Assembly: GCF_000426305.1 (NCBI RefSeq)
Contig: NZ_KE384519.1
Span: forward strand, 102,518-166,517
DNA from: Anaerovorax odorimutans DSM 5092
Lineage (GTDB): Bacteria; Bacillota; Clostridia; Peptostreptococcales; Anaerovoracaceae
Length of the DNA: 64,000 nt
Direction: 5' to 3'
Under the pieces are notes generated by a model, which made no database searches, had not been told where the DNA came from, and worked only from the letters and a program-made list of their open reading frames with translations. Made by a program: the position numbers and the translations under genes. Of the stretch, positions 1 through 9,212 are shown piece by piece (the stretch's first letter is position 1; each line of letters begins with the position of its first letter).

Positions 1-6
1 ATTAAT

Positions 7-162
7 ACAGCGTTGCTGCAAGGAGGAAATCATTGAAACATGCTTGAAAATTTGTGTCATGTTATAATGATTCCATTGATTGAGACAGCGTTGCTGATAG
101 GAAGGAATCATTGAAACATGCTTGTAAGCTTGTGTCATGTTATAATGGTTCTGATGATTAAA
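7..162 (+). repeat. Two tandem copies of a 78-bp hairpin-forming repeat
   Basis: Two head-to-tail copies (about 7-84 and 85-162) share the start ACAGCGTTGCTG and the core ATTGAAACATGCTTG...TGTGTCATGTTATAATG. Within each copy an arm near AATCATT pairs with AATGATT/AATGGTT about 40 nt later, so the unit can fold as a hairpin. A third, inverted copy lies at 9091-9174. No reading frame is involved. I take it as a small dispersed, MITE- or REP-like repeat; its function is unknown. The rest of the region up to the first gene is plain AT-rich sequence. Confidence 0.8.
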
Positions 163-268
163 AATGTTTAAAATTTCAATATAGGATAAACTATATTGTA
201 AAGCTATATAAATTTATAATGTATAATTCTGTTTGTATAAAAAATAAAATAAATAAGGAGGCAAATAT

Positions 269-1942
269 ATGGCTGATATGTTAAAAAAGACGGAAGAGAA
301 ATCGAATGAACAGATAGATTCAAACTTTATTCATAATATGATAGATAAGGATATAGAGAATCAAGTTTACGGAAACAGAGATATCTATACAAGATTTCCA
401 CCAGAGCCAAATGGTTATCTGCATATAGGACATGCAAAATCAATTTGTTTAAATTTTTCAACTGCGCAAAAATATAAAGGGAAATGTAATCTTAGATTTG
501 ATGATACAAACCCTGTTAAAGAAGATACAGAGTATGTTGAATCGATTCAAGGTGATGTAAAATGGTTAGGATTTAATTGGAAGAAATTACTTTTTGCTTC
601 TGATTATTTTGATAAAATGTATGAGTTTGCAGTTGAATTAATAAAAAAGGGAAAAGCTTTTGTTTGTGATCTCAGTGCAGATAAGATAAAGGAACTTAGA
701 GGTACGCTTACTCAGCCAGGAAAAGAAAGCCCTTATAGAAATAGAAGTATACAAGAAAACTTAGAATTGTTTGAGAATATGAAAAAAGGTATGTTTGCTG
801 ATGGAGAAAAAGTATTAAGAGCGAAAATTGATATGTCATCTCCTAATATAAATATGAGAGATCCTGTCATTTATAGAATCGCACATACAAAACATCATAA
901 TACAGGCGACAAATGGTGTATTTATCCTATGTATGACTTTGCACATCCTATAGAAGATGCTATTGAGGGTATTACCCATTCAATTTGTACACTGGAGTTT
1001 GAAGATCACAGACCTTTGTATGATTGGGTACTTAAATCATTAAACTGGGAAATGCCTCCAAGGCAAATTGAATTCGCTAGATTGAATTTAACTAATACAG
1101 TAATGAGTAAACGTTATCTTAAGGCACTTGTGGATGACGGTGTGGTTGAAGGATGGGATGATCCTAGAATGCCGACAATTGCAGGATTGAGAAGAAGGGG
1201 ATATACACCTGAGTCAATCAGAGACTTTTGTGAAAGAATAGGAGTTTCAAAAGCAAACAGTTTAGTTGACATAGCACTTTTGGAGCATTGTATAAGGGAA
1301 GATTTAAATCCAAAAGTGGAAAGCAGAATGGTTGTAGAAAATCCTATTAAAATAGTAATTACAAATTATCCTGAGGACAAAAGTGAAGAAGTTGAAATAG
1401 AAAATAAAGCGCAAGATCCAGATGCAGGAGTAAGGATGGTACCTTTCTCAAGAGAGCTTTATGTAGATGGACAAGACTTTATGGAAGTTCCAGTAAAGAA
1501 ATATTTTAGATTATTTCCGGGAAATGAAGTTAGATTTAAAGGAGCATATTTTATTACTTGTAATGATGTTATAAAAGATGAAGAAGGTAATATAAAAGAA
1601 CTTCATTGCACTTATGATCCCGAAACAAAAAGTGGAAGCGGTTTTTCAGGGCGTAAAGTAAAAGGAACAATTCATTGGGTGGATGCAAAAACCGCTGTAA
1701 AAATCAAAATTAGAGAATATGATCACCTTATGAATGAAGATGAAAACGGAGAAAATGTACTAAACGAAAATTCTGTTAATATTATTGATGCATATGCAGA
1801 ACCAAGTATAAAAGATGCAAAAGCAGGAGAAAGATATCAATTTTTCAGACATGGATACTATATAGCAGATGAAAAGCTCACGACAGAAAGCAGTAAGGTA
1901 TTTAATCGTATTGTAGATTTAAAGAGTTCTTGGAAGAAATAG
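269..1942 (+). CDS. glnS: Glutaminyl-tRNA synthetase
   Basis: This class Ic synthetase charges tRNA(Gln) with glutamine in the cytoplasm. The Rossmann catalytic core begins near residue 40 with [15 protein letters not shown], the GlnRS-type HIGH motif, and the KMSKS loop appears as VMSKRYL near residue 277. The C-terminal half is the beta-barrel anticodon-binding region. At 557 aa it is the usual bacterial length. The start follows AAGGAGG with good spacing. Having GlnRS suggests that the indirect Glu-tRNA(Gln) amidation route is not the only source of Gln-tRNA. It stands alone, closed by a terminator. Identification is firm. Confidence 0.97.
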   Translation: MADMLKKTEEKSNEQIDSNFIHNMIDKDIENQVYGNRDIYTRFPPEPNGYLHIGHAKSICLNFSTAQKYKGKCNLRFDDTNPVKEDTEYVESIQGDVKWLGFNWKKLLFASDYFDKMYEFAVELIKKGKAFVCDLSADKIKELRGTLTQPGKESPYRNRSIQENLELFENMKKGMFADGEKVLRAKIDMSSPNINMRDPVIYRIAHTKHHNTGDKWCIYPMYDFAHPIEDAIEGITHSICTLEFEDHRPLYDWVLKSLNWEMPPRQIEFARLNLTNTVMSKRYLKALVDDGVVEGWDDPRMPTIAGLRRRGYTPESIRDFCERIGVSKANSLVDIALLEHCIREDLNPKVESRMVVENPIKIVITNYPEDKSEEVEIENKAQDPDAGVRMVPFSRELYVDGQDFMEVPVKKYFRLFPGNEVRFKGAYFITCNDVIKDEEGNIKELHCTYDPETKSGSGFSGRKVKGTIHWVDAKTAVKIKIREYDHLMNEDENGENVLNENSVNIIDAYAEPSIKDAKAGERYQFFRHGYYIADEKLTTESSKVFNRIVDLKSSWKK

Positions 1943-1971
1943 CAATTTAACATTGCATTATGTAACAAATG

Positions 1972-2014
1972 ATTGTAGGTACATATCAAGTAAGGTATTG
2001 TACCTACAATTTTA
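1972..2014 (+). terminator. Rho-independent terminator after glnS
   Basis: ATTGTAGGTAC (1972-1982) pairs perfectly with GTACCTACAAT (2000-2010), followed by TTTTAT. It separates glnS from the malic enzyme gene. Confidence 0.85.
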
Positions 2015-2049
2015 TACTTATATTTTAAAATTGATAGAGGAGAGAAAAT

Positions 2050-3216
2050 ATGGATTACTATAAAGAATCATTAAAACTACATGCAGAACATAAAGGTAAA
2101 ATTGCTGTTTCCAGCAAAGTACCACTAAATAATAAAGATGATCTCAGCACAGCTTATACACCGGGTGTAGCAGAACCATGCAAGGAAATACATAAAGATC
2201 CGAAACAAGTTTATACTTATACATCTAAAGGTAATACCGTGGCTGTAATTAGTGATGGGTCAGCAGTTTTGGGACTTGGCAATATTGGAGGGAAAGCTGC
2301 AATTCCAGTAATGGAGGGCAAAGCAGTTTTATTTAAATCCTTTGCAGATATAGATGCCATACCTATTTGTTTAGAAACTCAAGATACAGAAGAAATAATT
2401 AATATTGCGAAAAATATTTCTCCGACTTTTGGAGGCATTAATTTGGAAGATATTTCTGCACCTAGATGTTTTGAAATAGAAAGAAGATTGCAAGAGCTCG
2501 TAGATATTCCAGTTTTTCATGATGATCAGCATGGTACGGCAATTATTGTATCAGCAGCAGTTATTAATGCTCTTAAAGTTGTGAATAAAAATATTTCAGA
2601 TGTAAAAATAGTAGTTAATGGAGCAGGTTCAGCGGGAAATGCAATAGTAAACATGCTGCTGTCCATTGGAGTTAAAAATATTATAGTTTGTGATAGAGCA
2701 GGAATACTTTGCAGAGAAGATAATACATTGTCTCCGCATATGATGGCACTTGCAGAAGTTACAAACAAAGAACTCCTCAGAGGAAATCTTGAAGATGCAG
2801 TAAAAGGAAGAGATTTATTTATAGGAGTATCGGCACCTAAGGTTTTGACAGAAAAAATGGTTTCCAGTATGGCAAAAGATCCTGTTATATTTGCTATGGC
2901 AAATCCGGAACCGGAAATTATGCCTGATTTAGCTAAAAAAGCTGGTGCAAGGGTTGTTGGAACTGGCAGATCGGACTTCCCTAATCAAATAAATAATGTT
3001 CTCGCTTTCCCAGGTGTTTTCAAAGGAGCATTAAAAGTACGTGCTAAAAGAATTACAGAAGCTATGAAAGTTGCGGCAGCTTACGCAGTAGCAAATGTTA
3101 TCAAAGAAGATGATTTAAATGAAGACAATATAATACCTAGTCCTTTTAATAGAAATGTTGCTGAAAAAGTTGCAGAGGCTGTTGGAAAAGCGTGGGAAGA
3201 AGAGGTAAGAAAGTGA
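2050..3216 (+). CDS. NAD(P)-dependent malic enzyme (oxaloacetate-decarboxylating)
   Basis: The enzyme oxidatively decarboxylates malate to pyruvate and CO2. The N-terminal malic domain carries the catalytic tyrosine context [12 protein letters not shown] and the lysine context [17 protein letters not shown]. The metal-binding aspartates are in [10 protein letters not shown], and a Rossmann NAD-binding domain follows with NGAGSAGNA. At 388 aa it is the short bacterial form without a phosphotransacetylase tail. RBS AGAGGAG precedes the ATG. The next gene, fumarase, starts inside its stop codon, so the two are translationally coupled and link fumarate, malate and pyruvate. Cofactor preference cannot be told from sequence. 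Confidence 0.94.
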   Translation: MDYYKESLKLHAEHKGKIAVSSKVPLNNKDDLSTAYTPGVAEPCKEIHKDPKQVYTYTSKGNTVAVISDGSAVLGLGNIGGKAAIPVMEGKAVLFKSFADIDAIPICLETQDTEEIINIAKNISPTFGGINLEDISAPRCFEIERRLQELVDIPVFHDDQHGTAIIVSAAVINALKVVNKNISDVKIVVNGAGSAGNAIVNMLLSIGVKNIIVCDRAGILCREDNTLSPHMMALAEVTNKELLRGNLEDAVKGRDLFIGVSAPKVLTEKMVSSMAKDPVIFAMANPEPEIMPDLAKKAGARVVGTGRSDFPNQINNVLAFPGVFKGALKVRAKRITEAMKVAAAYAVANVIKEDDLNEDNIIPSPFNRNVAEKVAEAVGKAWEEEVRK

Positions 3217-4589
3217 AAGAAAATATAGAAGAAAAAAATTACAGAATAGAACATGATTCCATGGGAGATATTAAAGTAGCAGTAGACAAATTGTGGGGAG
3301 CTCAGACTCAAAGAAGTTTACAAAATTTCCAAATAGGAACAGAAAAAATGCCTCTTGAGATTATTAAAGCTCTGGTAATTTTAAAAAAGGCGGCAGCCGT
3401 AAGTAATTTTGAATTACAATTAATGCCGCTTAATATTAAGGATGCTGTTATTTATGCATGTGATGAAATTTTATTAGGCAAATATAATGATCAGTTTCCA
3501 CTTTCTATATGGCAGACGGGAAGCGGAACCCAAACTAATATGAATGTAAATGAAGTTATAGCTCATTTAGGGAATGATTATTTAGGAGAAAAAGGAAATA
3601 TTCATCCTAATGATGATGTGAATAAAGGACAAAGTTCTAATGATACTTTCCCAACAGCTATGCATATGGTTACAGTTTTGGAAATTGAGGATAAGCTTAT
3701 ACCAGCTATAAAAAAATTAGAGGATACTTTTAAAGTTTTGTCAAAACAATATAAATCACTGAAAAAAATAGGAAGAACTCATTTGCAGGATGCTACCCCA
3801 CTTACATTAGGGCAAGAAATAAGCGGCTGGGAATTCTGTTTAAATAAAACAAAATCTATGATAGAAAGCAGCTTAGAGTACTTAAGAGAGCTTGCTATAG
3901 GAGGAACGGCTGTAGGAACAGGAATAAATGCACATCCTGATTTCGGAAAAATGGTAGCTGAAAAAATCAGTTCCTTTACAGGAACAAAATTTGTTTCTGC
4001 TGAAAATAAATTTCATGCATTGACCAGCAAAGATGCGTTGGTTAATGCTCATGGAGCTATTAAAGCGTTAGCAGCGGATTTGCTTAAAATTGCAAACGAT
4101 ATTAGATGGCTTGCAAGTGGGCCAAGATGTGGAATTGGTGAAATTATAATACCTGAGAATGAACCTGGGAGTTCTATTATGCCAGGTAAGGTTAATCCAA
4201 CTCAATGTGAGGCTCTAAGCATGGTTTGCTGTCAAGTTATGGCAAATGATACAGCGGTTGCATTTGCTGCGTCTCAAGGTAATTTCCAGCTAAATGTATA
4301 TATGCCAGTAATAATTCATAACGTATTGCAATCAATTAAAATTTTAACTGATTCAATTAATTCTTTTAATAAGAATTGTGCTATTGGAATAAGACCAAAC
4401 AGGAAAAAAATTAACTCAAATTTAGAATCTTCGTTAATGCTTGTTACTGTATTGACTCCACATATTGGCTATGATAAGGCTGCAAAAATAGCAAAATATG
4501 CTCATGAAAATGATTTGACTTTAAAAGAGTCTGCAGAAAAATTAAATATTTTAACTAAAGAAGAGTTTGATACGCTTATGAAATATTAA
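3213..4589 (+). CDS. fumC: Class II fumarate hydratase
   Basis: This oxygen-stable fumarase interconverts fumarate and malate. It has the superfamily signature GSSIMPGKVNPTQ, the upstream catalytic-site sequences GSGTQTNMNVNEVI and GRTHLQDATPLTLG, and the usual length (458 aa). I place the start at the GTG at 3213, not the upstream GTG at 3192: AGAGGT sits eight bases before it, it overlaps the malic enzyme stop as GTGA, and the N-terminus then matches FumC. Coupling to malic enzyme suggests a fumarate-malate-pyruvate segment, perhaps for amino-acid fermentation or reducing-power balance. No clear terminator follows. Confidence 0.95.
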   Translation: MKENIEEKNYRIEHDSMGDIKVAVDKLWGAQTQRSLQNFQIGTEKMPLEIIKALVILKKAAAVSNFELQLMPLNIKDAVIYACDEILLGKYNDQFPLSIWQTGSGTQTNMNVNEVIAHLGNDYLGEKGNIHPNDDVNKGQSSNDTFPTAMHMVTVLEIEDKLIPAIKKLEDTFKVLSKQYKSLKKIGRTHLQDATPLTLGQEISGWEFCLNKTKSMIESSLEYLRELAIGGTAVGTGINAHPDFGKMVAEKISSFTGTKFVSAENKFHALTSKDALVNAHGAIKALAADLLKIANDIRWLASGPRCGIGEIIIPENEPGSSIMPGKVNPTQCEALSMVCCQVMANDTAVAFAASQGNFQLNVYMPVIIHNVLQSIKILTDSINSFNKNCAIGIRPNRKKINSNLESSLMLVTVLTPHIGYDKAAKIAKYAHENDLTLKESAEKLNILTKEEFDTLMKY

Positions 4590-4795
4590 TAAAGGTATTA
4601 AAAATTGATTTAATGGAAAGCAAGACATATATTGACTAGTATATTGAAATAATAGTGCTTCGGGAAATTTTATTTTAAAAATCTTATTAATGTTTAAGAA
4701 TTGCGTTTTAATATTGAAAAACCATGTTTCAATCAGTGATGAGATATGCAAGTAATCTTTTTCGACAAAAAATTATAAAAAATTATAAAAAACTA

Positions 4796-4824
4796 TTGAC
4801 AAAGAATATTTTACGGAGTATTAT
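4796..4824 (+). promoter_or_regulatory. Sigma-A promoter of the c-di-GMP riboswitch RNA
   Basis: TTGACA (4796-4801), a 17-bp spacer and TATTAT (4819-4824) form a near-consensus promoter. The start would be near 4831, just before the aptamer. The 206 bases between fumC and this promoter show nothing else. Confidence 0.8.
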
Positions 4825-4833
4825 ATATTTATT

Positions 4834-4944
4834 CAATGAAAGGCAAACTATACGAAAGTATAGGGCGCAAAACTAAAGGGTCTAAGTTCTATTTATAGAA
4901 TATGATTGCCAGATGCCGTTGCTTATTTCCTAGTAACGTTTTTT
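4834..4944 (+). promoter_or_regulatory. Cyclic di-GMP-I (GEMM) riboswitch with terminator platform
   Basis: The aptamer shows the conserved elements in order: AAAGGCAAAC, a tetraloop hairpin CTATACGAAAGTATAG, GGGCGCAAAAC, AGGGTCTAAG, a second hairpin TTCTATTTATAGAA, and ATGATTGCC...TGCC closing P1 against GGCA. This matches the class I c-di-GMP riboswitch of clostridia. An expression platform follows at once: CGTTGCT (4917-4923) pairs with AGTAACG (4932-4938), then TTTTTT. The 3' P1 strand abuts the terminator stem, so ligand binding could compete with termination, an ON switch by inference. No reading frame of useful size follows on this strand. Confidence 0.87.
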
Positions 4945-5150
4945 ATGAAGATTGAGTTAATATCATATTATTTGATTTAAATATAAGAACGTTATTGATA
5001 ATTTGAAACAAGTAACGTAAGAAATCGGTGCGATTACATCATTGATAGAGCATAGACGTACCATTAAGTTTTGCAAGCATCATAACCATAACCCACACAT
5101 AAGTTAAAAGTCCGAACTTTGTTCGGGCTTTTAACTTATGTGTGGGTTTA
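4945..5150 (+). ncRNA. Candidate non-coding RNA downstream of the c-di-GMP switch
   Basis: This is the read-through segment from the riboswitch terminator to a very strong second terminator. The longest frames are 11 to 21 codons without ribosome binding sites. ACGTTA (4989-4994) can pair with TAACGT (5013-5018), and also with the riboswitch terminator arm AGTAACGT, which recurs at 5011-5018. ATCG-GTG-CGAT (5024-5034) forms a small hairpin. I infer a c-di-GMP-controlled small RNA. I recognise no family. The 240 bases beyond it, up to the MerR gene, look empty. Confidence 0.45.
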
Positions 5151-5152
5151 TT
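5090..5152 (+). terminator. Very long terminator hairpin (28-bp stem)
   Basis: 5090-5117 pairs with 5121-5148 across a TTT loop, with one G-T wobble and no mismatch, then TTATTATTA. It ends the riboswitch transcript on the plus strand; symmetry could let it work for the minus strand too. Confidence 0.85.
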
Positions 5153-5390
5153 ATTATAAGTAAATTCTATGAAATATAAATGTCATATCTAAAAGCACTT
5201 TAATAAAAAAGATTAAAAAAATAAAATGTTTTTTTATTTCATGCTATTCTTTAGAAAATCAATTTATTTCTAAACCATAAATACCTAAAAAATATAATAC
5301 CACATTAATTTTAGATGTAAATTTTTAAGAAATAAGATTTTTATAATAAATCTTAAAATAAAGGATAATATTTACAAAGAAATATTGCAT

Positions 5391-6245
5391 TTAATAGACC
5401 AATAATGATAATTTTATTACGTAATTTTCCCAGCCTTTCATAGAAAGCTCATCAAGTATTATATCTTCATAAAAATAAGGCCCTATATTTAATCCATGTT
5501 TTTTTGTATATTCAGCTAGATTTTGATAATCATTATAAATTCCATCATATCCTTTATGATAAATTACGGCATAGTTGCCAGCAGGTTTAATTGAGATTAC
5601 GGAAGAAAGATTTGTATCAGAGGAATGAGAATAATCAGTTTTACTTAGTTTTGTATAAAAGTGTGAATAGTTATAATTTAAATCTTCTGGTATTTGTGTT
5701 GTAGGAATCATTCCGCCGATTGTATGGGCACTGTAAACATCTACACTGTGACAAAAATTTAAATGTTTAATAATAGCAGCTGCTATATCTTTTTCATTTT
5801 CTGAGCCCTTATAATCAGATACAATCATATACTCTTTTTTCGATTTTTCAATATAAATTTCTCCCGACTTTGCAGATAAGCCTGCTTTAGTTAATTGAGT
5901 TTTAGTATTAATGAAGCCTTTCATCCATTCCAGTTCTTCCATCTTTTTATTAATTTCTTTTTCTTGCTCATTGAGTAAGTCAATTAGAGCCTTAGGATTT
6001 CTATTATCTAAGTATTTTTTTATGTCTTTTAAAGGCATATTTAAATCTTTTAACATTGAAATAACTGAAAAAATTTCAAGTTGTCGATAGGAATAATATC
6101 TATAACCATTATTTGTTTTAATTTCCGGCGAAAAAATACCAATATCATCATAATGGAAGAGAGTTTGTTTTTTTACATTACATAATTTGGCAAACTCACC
6201 TGTTGTAAAATGACTGTAAGTATTCTTCTTTTGAATTTTATTCAT
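5391..6245 (-). CDS. MerR-family multidrug-type regulator with GyrI-like effector domain
   Basis: The N-terminal winged helix (about residues 10-80) has the MerR pattern: [34 protein letters not shown] dimerisation coiled coil follows ([21 protein letters not shown] region) and then a GyrI/BmrR-like ligand domain of about 150 residues. The layout resembles BmrR, which senses amphipathic drugs. I choose the ATG at 6245 because AAGGTGG lies upstream; the GTG at 6260 is possible. It is divergent from a MATE exporter whose promoter has MerR geometry, so it probably controls that exporter. The ligand is unknown. Confidence 0.88.
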   Translation of the reverse strand: MNKIQKKNTYSHFTTGEFAKLCNVKKQTLFHYDDIGIFSPEIKTNNGYRYYSYRQLEIFSVISMLKDLNMPLKDIKKYLDNRNPKALIDLLNEQEKEINKKMEELEWMKGFINTKTQLTKAGLSAKSGEIYIEKSKKEYMIVSDYKGSENEKDIAAAIIKHLNFCHSVDVYSAHTIGGMIPTTQIPEDLNYNYSHFYTKLSKTDYSHSSDTNLSSVISIKPAGNYAVIYHKGYDGIYNDYQNLAEYTKKHGLNIGPYFYEDIILDELSMKGWENYVIKLSLLVY

Positions 6246-6345
6246 TACTAAAAACACCACCTTATTACTTAGGTAAAATAATATTTAACATTAATTTACA
6301 TGGACATTAATAGGATTACCAAATAATATTTTTTAAAATATATTA

Positions 6346-6376
6346 TTGACTATATGGTTACCGTATACTTTATCAT
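6346..6376 (+). promoter_or_regulatory. MerR-type promoter (19-bp spacer) with palindromic operator
   Basis: TTGACT (6346-6351) and TATCAT (6371-6376) are 19 bp apart, the elongated spacing that MerR activators correct by DNA distortion. The spacer holds the near-perfect palindrome ATATGGTTACCGTAT (6352-6366). The start would be near 6383, right before the AAAGGGGG ribosome site of the MATE gene. Confidence 0.78.
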
Positions 6377-6401
6377 ATTATATGAAAGGGGGCAATTAAT
6401 T

Positions 6402-7742
6402 GTGGAAACAATATTTAACGACGAAATAACAGTTAAAAAATTTACTAAGTTTGTAACACCATCTGTGATAATGCTTGTGTTTATGGCTATGTATTATATA
6501 ATAGATTCAATTTTTGTATCAAATATTGTAGGATCAGATGCATTGGCAGCAGTTAATATTGTCTATCCAATATGTGGATTGGGATGGGGTATTTCAGTTA
6601 TGCTTGCCGCAGGTTCCAGTGCTATTGTAGCAATTAAAATGGGAGAAGGCAATGAACGTGAAGCTAATGAGAAATTTACACTTATTTGTATAGTATCAAC
6701 TGTTTTATCAGTTATATTTGTGATATTAGGTTTGTTATTTTTGGATGAATTACTATCGTTTTTAGGTTCTACAGAAAAATTAGGGAGTTATTGTATCGAT
6801 TATGCAAAGATTATATTGCTTGGAATTCCAGGAGTATTTTTAGGTGTTGTATTGGAATATTTTATCAGAATAGATGGAAGACCAGGGTTTACATTATTGT
6901 TATATACTTTAGGCGGTGCAGTAAATATTATTCTGGATTATCTTTTTATTGCAAAACTGCACTTTGGAGTTTCGGGAGCAGCCTGGGCAACAGTAGCAGG
7001 ACAATATATGGTAATGATTATAGGAATTTTATACTTTATATTTCAAAATACAAGATTAAAGCTTGCGATTCCAAAGCTTGATATTAAATATATTAAAGAT
7101 AGTATAGTAAATGGTTCTTCAGAAATGGTATCTGAGTCTTCCGCGGCTATTATAATTTTCATGTTTAACATTATAGCCTTAGGTTTTGCAGGAGAAGATG
7201 GTGTGGCTGCAATCAGTATTGTTATAAATGCGCATTATCTGCTTATCTCTATTCATTTGGGATTTATAACGGGGGTAGCGCCTCTTATAAGCTATTATTT
7301 TGGTGCTAAAGATTATGGAAAGCTAAATGTTTGTTTAAAGTATTGTAAAACATTTATGTGGGTAGCATCACTTGGAGTATCTTTACTTTGTTTGATCGGA
7401 GCACCGATTATTACTAGAATATATGTGGAATATGGCAGTGAAGTATATTTTCTGTCTGTAAGGGGAGTAAGATTTTTATCTGTAGCATTTCTCTTTACAG
7501 GAATTAATGTATTTGCATCAGGATTTTTTACAGCATATGCAAATGGTAAAATTTCAGCGGTCATTTCTCTAAGCAGAGGCTTGATCATGGTTGTTATAGG
7601 TGCAGCTATATTACCATTTATATTTGGTATTGACGGAATTTGGCTGGCTATTACTTTTGCAGAAGCTACAACTTTAGTTCTTTCTTTATACATGTTTAAA
7701 AAATATAAAGACGTATATCATTATACTTTTTTTAACGCATAA
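6402..7742 (+). CDS. MATE-family multidrug/sodium antiporter
   Basis: A twelve-helix MATE exporter of 446 aa, the normal length, with two homologous six-helix halves. The N-terminal half starts with FTKFVTPSVIMLVFMAMYYIIDSIFVSN and has IDGRPGFTLLLYTLGG in the middle. MATE proteins expel cationic drugs with sodium or proton exchange. The start is set at GTG 6402, nine bases after AAAGGGGG; an in-frame ATG at 6354 lies inside the promoter spacer and cannot be on the transcript. It is expected to be induced by the divergent MerR regulator. The substrate is unknown. Confidence 0.9.
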   Translation: METIFNDEITVKKFTKFVTPSVIMLVFMAMYYIIDSIFVSNIVGSDALAAVNIVYPICGLGWGISVMLAAGSSAIVAIKMGEGNEREANEKFTLICIVSTVLSVIFVILGLLFLDELLSFLGSTEKLGSYCIDYAKIILLGIPGVFLGVVLEYFIRIDGRPGFTLLLYTLGGAVNIILDYLFIAKLHFGVSGAAWATVAGQYMVMIIGILYFIFQNTRLKLAIPKLDIKYIKDSIVNGSSEMVSESSAAIIIFMFNIIALGFAGEDGVAAISIVINAHYLLISIHLGFITGVAPLISYYFGAKDYGKLNVCLKYCKTFMWVASLGVSLLCLIGAPIITRIYVEYGSEVYFLSVRGVRFLSVAFLFTGINVFASGFFTAYANGKISAVISLSRGLIMVVIGAAILPFIFGIDGIWLAITFAEATTLVLSLYMFKKYKDVYHYTFFNA

Positions 7743-7801
7743 AGTTAATTTACAAAATATACGCTTTGAGAAAATTGAAATCTTCTTATAATAATAATAA
7801 T

Positions 7802-7849
7802 AAATGCAGAGAAAGCCTTGCAAACTTAAAGCAAGGCTTTCTCTGCATT
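7802..7849. terminator. Perfect 19-bp hairpin after the MATE gene
   Basis: AATGCAGAGAAAGCCTTGC pairs fully with GCAAGGCTTTCTCTGCATT over a nine-base loop. On the plus strand no T run follows, while the minus strand has TTTATTATTATTATTAT. It probably ends the MATE transcript or acts as an RNA 3'-end stabiliser. Confidence 0.55.
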
Positions 7850-7984
7850 CAGAACAATTGACAGAAATCGTGAAAAATAGTATTATTATAAAATATGATA
7901 GAATTAGAAAAATGCAGGATTATAAAGATATAAATGAGTAAATAAATTAAAATAAAAAATTTAGACTAAACAGAAAGGACTAAT

Positions 7985-8278
7985 ATGATAACAAGTAAAC
8001 AAAGAAGCTTTTTAAGAAGCCTAGCACATGATTTAGACCCAACTGTATATATAGGAAAATCCGGTATAACAGAAAATATTATAAAAGAAATAGAAATAGG
8101 TTTTGAATCGAGAGAATTAGTAAAAGTAAAAATTCAGGAAGGTTGTGAACTACAGCCTAAAGCTGTGGCAAATGATATAGCTGATAAATTAAAGGCTGAA
8201 TTTGTACAAGCTATTGGCAGAAAATTTACATTGTACAGGGAATCAAAAGAAAAAAAACAAATTGAACTGCCCAGATAA
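7985..8278 (+). CDS. yhbY: Ribosome assembly RNA-binding protein YhbY
   Basis: A single CRS1-YhbY (CRM) domain fills the 97-residue protein. It opens with the family hallmark TSKQRSFLRSLAHDL and has the GxxG-like loop IGKSGIT near residue 20. YhbY binds pre-50S particles and helps large-subunit assembly. AAAGGACTAAT precedes the ATG. The length is normal. It is monocistronic, followed by a hairpin. Identification is firm. Confidence 0.93.
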   Translation: MITSKQRSFLRSLAHDLDPTVYIGKSGITENIIKEIEIGFESRELVKVKIQEGCELQPKAVANDIADKLKAEFVQAIGRKFTLYRESKEKKQIELPR

Positions 8279-8308
8279 TTGATTTTTACTATATAAATAA
8301 GTTTTTAT

Positions 8309-8345
8309 TAAATCAGATTTTTATAGCATAAAAATCTGATTTACT
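8309..8345 (+). terminator. AT-rich hairpin after yhbY
   Basis: A 16-bp perfect stem, TAAATCAGATTTTTAT with its complement, and an AGC loop. The T tail is weak (TTACTTATATTT), so it is a plausible but not classical terminator. Confidence 0.6.
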
Positions 8346-8374
8346 TATATTTAAAAATATGGAATGTGAATTTT

Positions 8375-9067
8375 ATGATATTAAATAAAAGAAAAAAATA
8401 CGTTTTAATATTGGTTATAGTATTAATTTTAATTATTTTAGTGCCATGTATTATTAATAAATATATGATATTAAAATCACAAAGTTATATTATAAATGGG
8501 GAAAGTTTTGAACAAATTTCAAATAAAACCAAAGCCCTTAATGCAGATTGTATTCTTGTTTTAGGAGCAGGATTAAAATCTGACGGTACACCAAATCATA
8601 TGTTAGAAGATAGATTAGATGTTGGAATAAAACTATATCAAAGCGGTGGGGCACCTAAGATTCTTTTGAGCGGTGATAATGGACAAGATAGATATGATGA
8701 AGTAAATGCCATGAAAGCTTATGTTGTTAATAAAGGAATACCGTTAGAAGATATATTTTTGGATCATGCAGGATTTTCTACTTATGAATCCATGTACAGA
8801 GCTGGAGCAATTTTTAATGTAAAAAATGTAATTGTTGTGACACAAAAATACCATCAATATAGGGCTATTTATATAGGTAAGAGACTTAACCTTAATGTAT
8901 ATGGAGTAGTGTCTGAGCCAAGACAATATGTAGGGCAAGATTATCGCGATTTCAGAGAATTTCTTGCTAGGAATAAAGATTTTGTTAAAAGTATATATAA
9001 ACCTAAACCTACTTACTTAGGCGATATTATTCCCATTAGTGGAAATGGTATAGCAAGCCATGATTAA
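8375..9067 (+). CDS. YdcF/SanA-like DUF218 protein with one membrane anchor
   Basis: A hydrophobic helix at residues 8-24 anchors the protein. The DUF218 domain follows, with ADCILVLGAGLKSDGTPN, LSGDNG, the DEVNAMK helix, and STYESMYRA plus VVTQKYHQYRA. In SanA/ElyC relatives this fold is linked to envelope barrier function and lipid-carrier or peptidoglycan control, but the reaction is not established. The ATG at 8375 is preferred over the GTG at 8366, because the only GGA lies 11 bases before 8375 and 2 bases before 8366. No obvious operon partner. Confidence 0.82.
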   Translation: MILNKRKKYVLILVIVLILIILVPCIINKYMILKSQSYIINGESFEQISNKTKALNADCILVLGAGLKSDGTPNHMLEDRLDVGIKLYQSGGAPKILLSGDNGQDRYDEVNAMKAYVVNKGIPLEDIFLDHAGFSTYESMYRAGAIFNVKNVIVVTQKYHQYRAIYIGKRLNLNVYGVVSEPRQYVGQDYRDFREFLARNKDFVKSIYKPKPTYLGDIIPISGNGIASHD

Positions 9068-9090
9068 AATATAAAGAACTGTATGTGATT

Positions 9091-9174
9091 TATTAAAACA
9101 TGACACGTGCTTATAAACATGTTTCAATGGTTCCTTCATCCCAGCAACGCTGTTTCAATCATAGGAATCATTAT
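9091..9174 (-). repeat. Third, inverted copy of the 78-bp repeat
   Basis: Read on the minus strand this has ACAGCGTTGCTG (9153-9142), GGAACCATTGAAACATG and GTGTCATGTTTT in the same order as the copies at 7-162, plus a piece of a further unit (GGAATCATTAT) at its left end. It fills most of the 145 bases between the DUF218 gene and truA. Confidence 0.8.
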
Positions 9175-9212
9175 GTATATTGAATATATAATAAATTTAA
9201 GGATTTATAAAG

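Noticed and set aside
1-162. CRISPR array
   Set aside because: The two copies are 78 bp apart with no unique spacers; similarity runs through the whole unit.
4551-4751. A 66-codon minus-strand frame after fumC
   Set aside because: No ribosome site and AT-driven composition; partly overlaps fumC.
4944-4979. Short frame of 11 codons directly after the riboswitch terminator
   Set aside because: It begins in the T run, has no ribosome site and shows no sign of coding.
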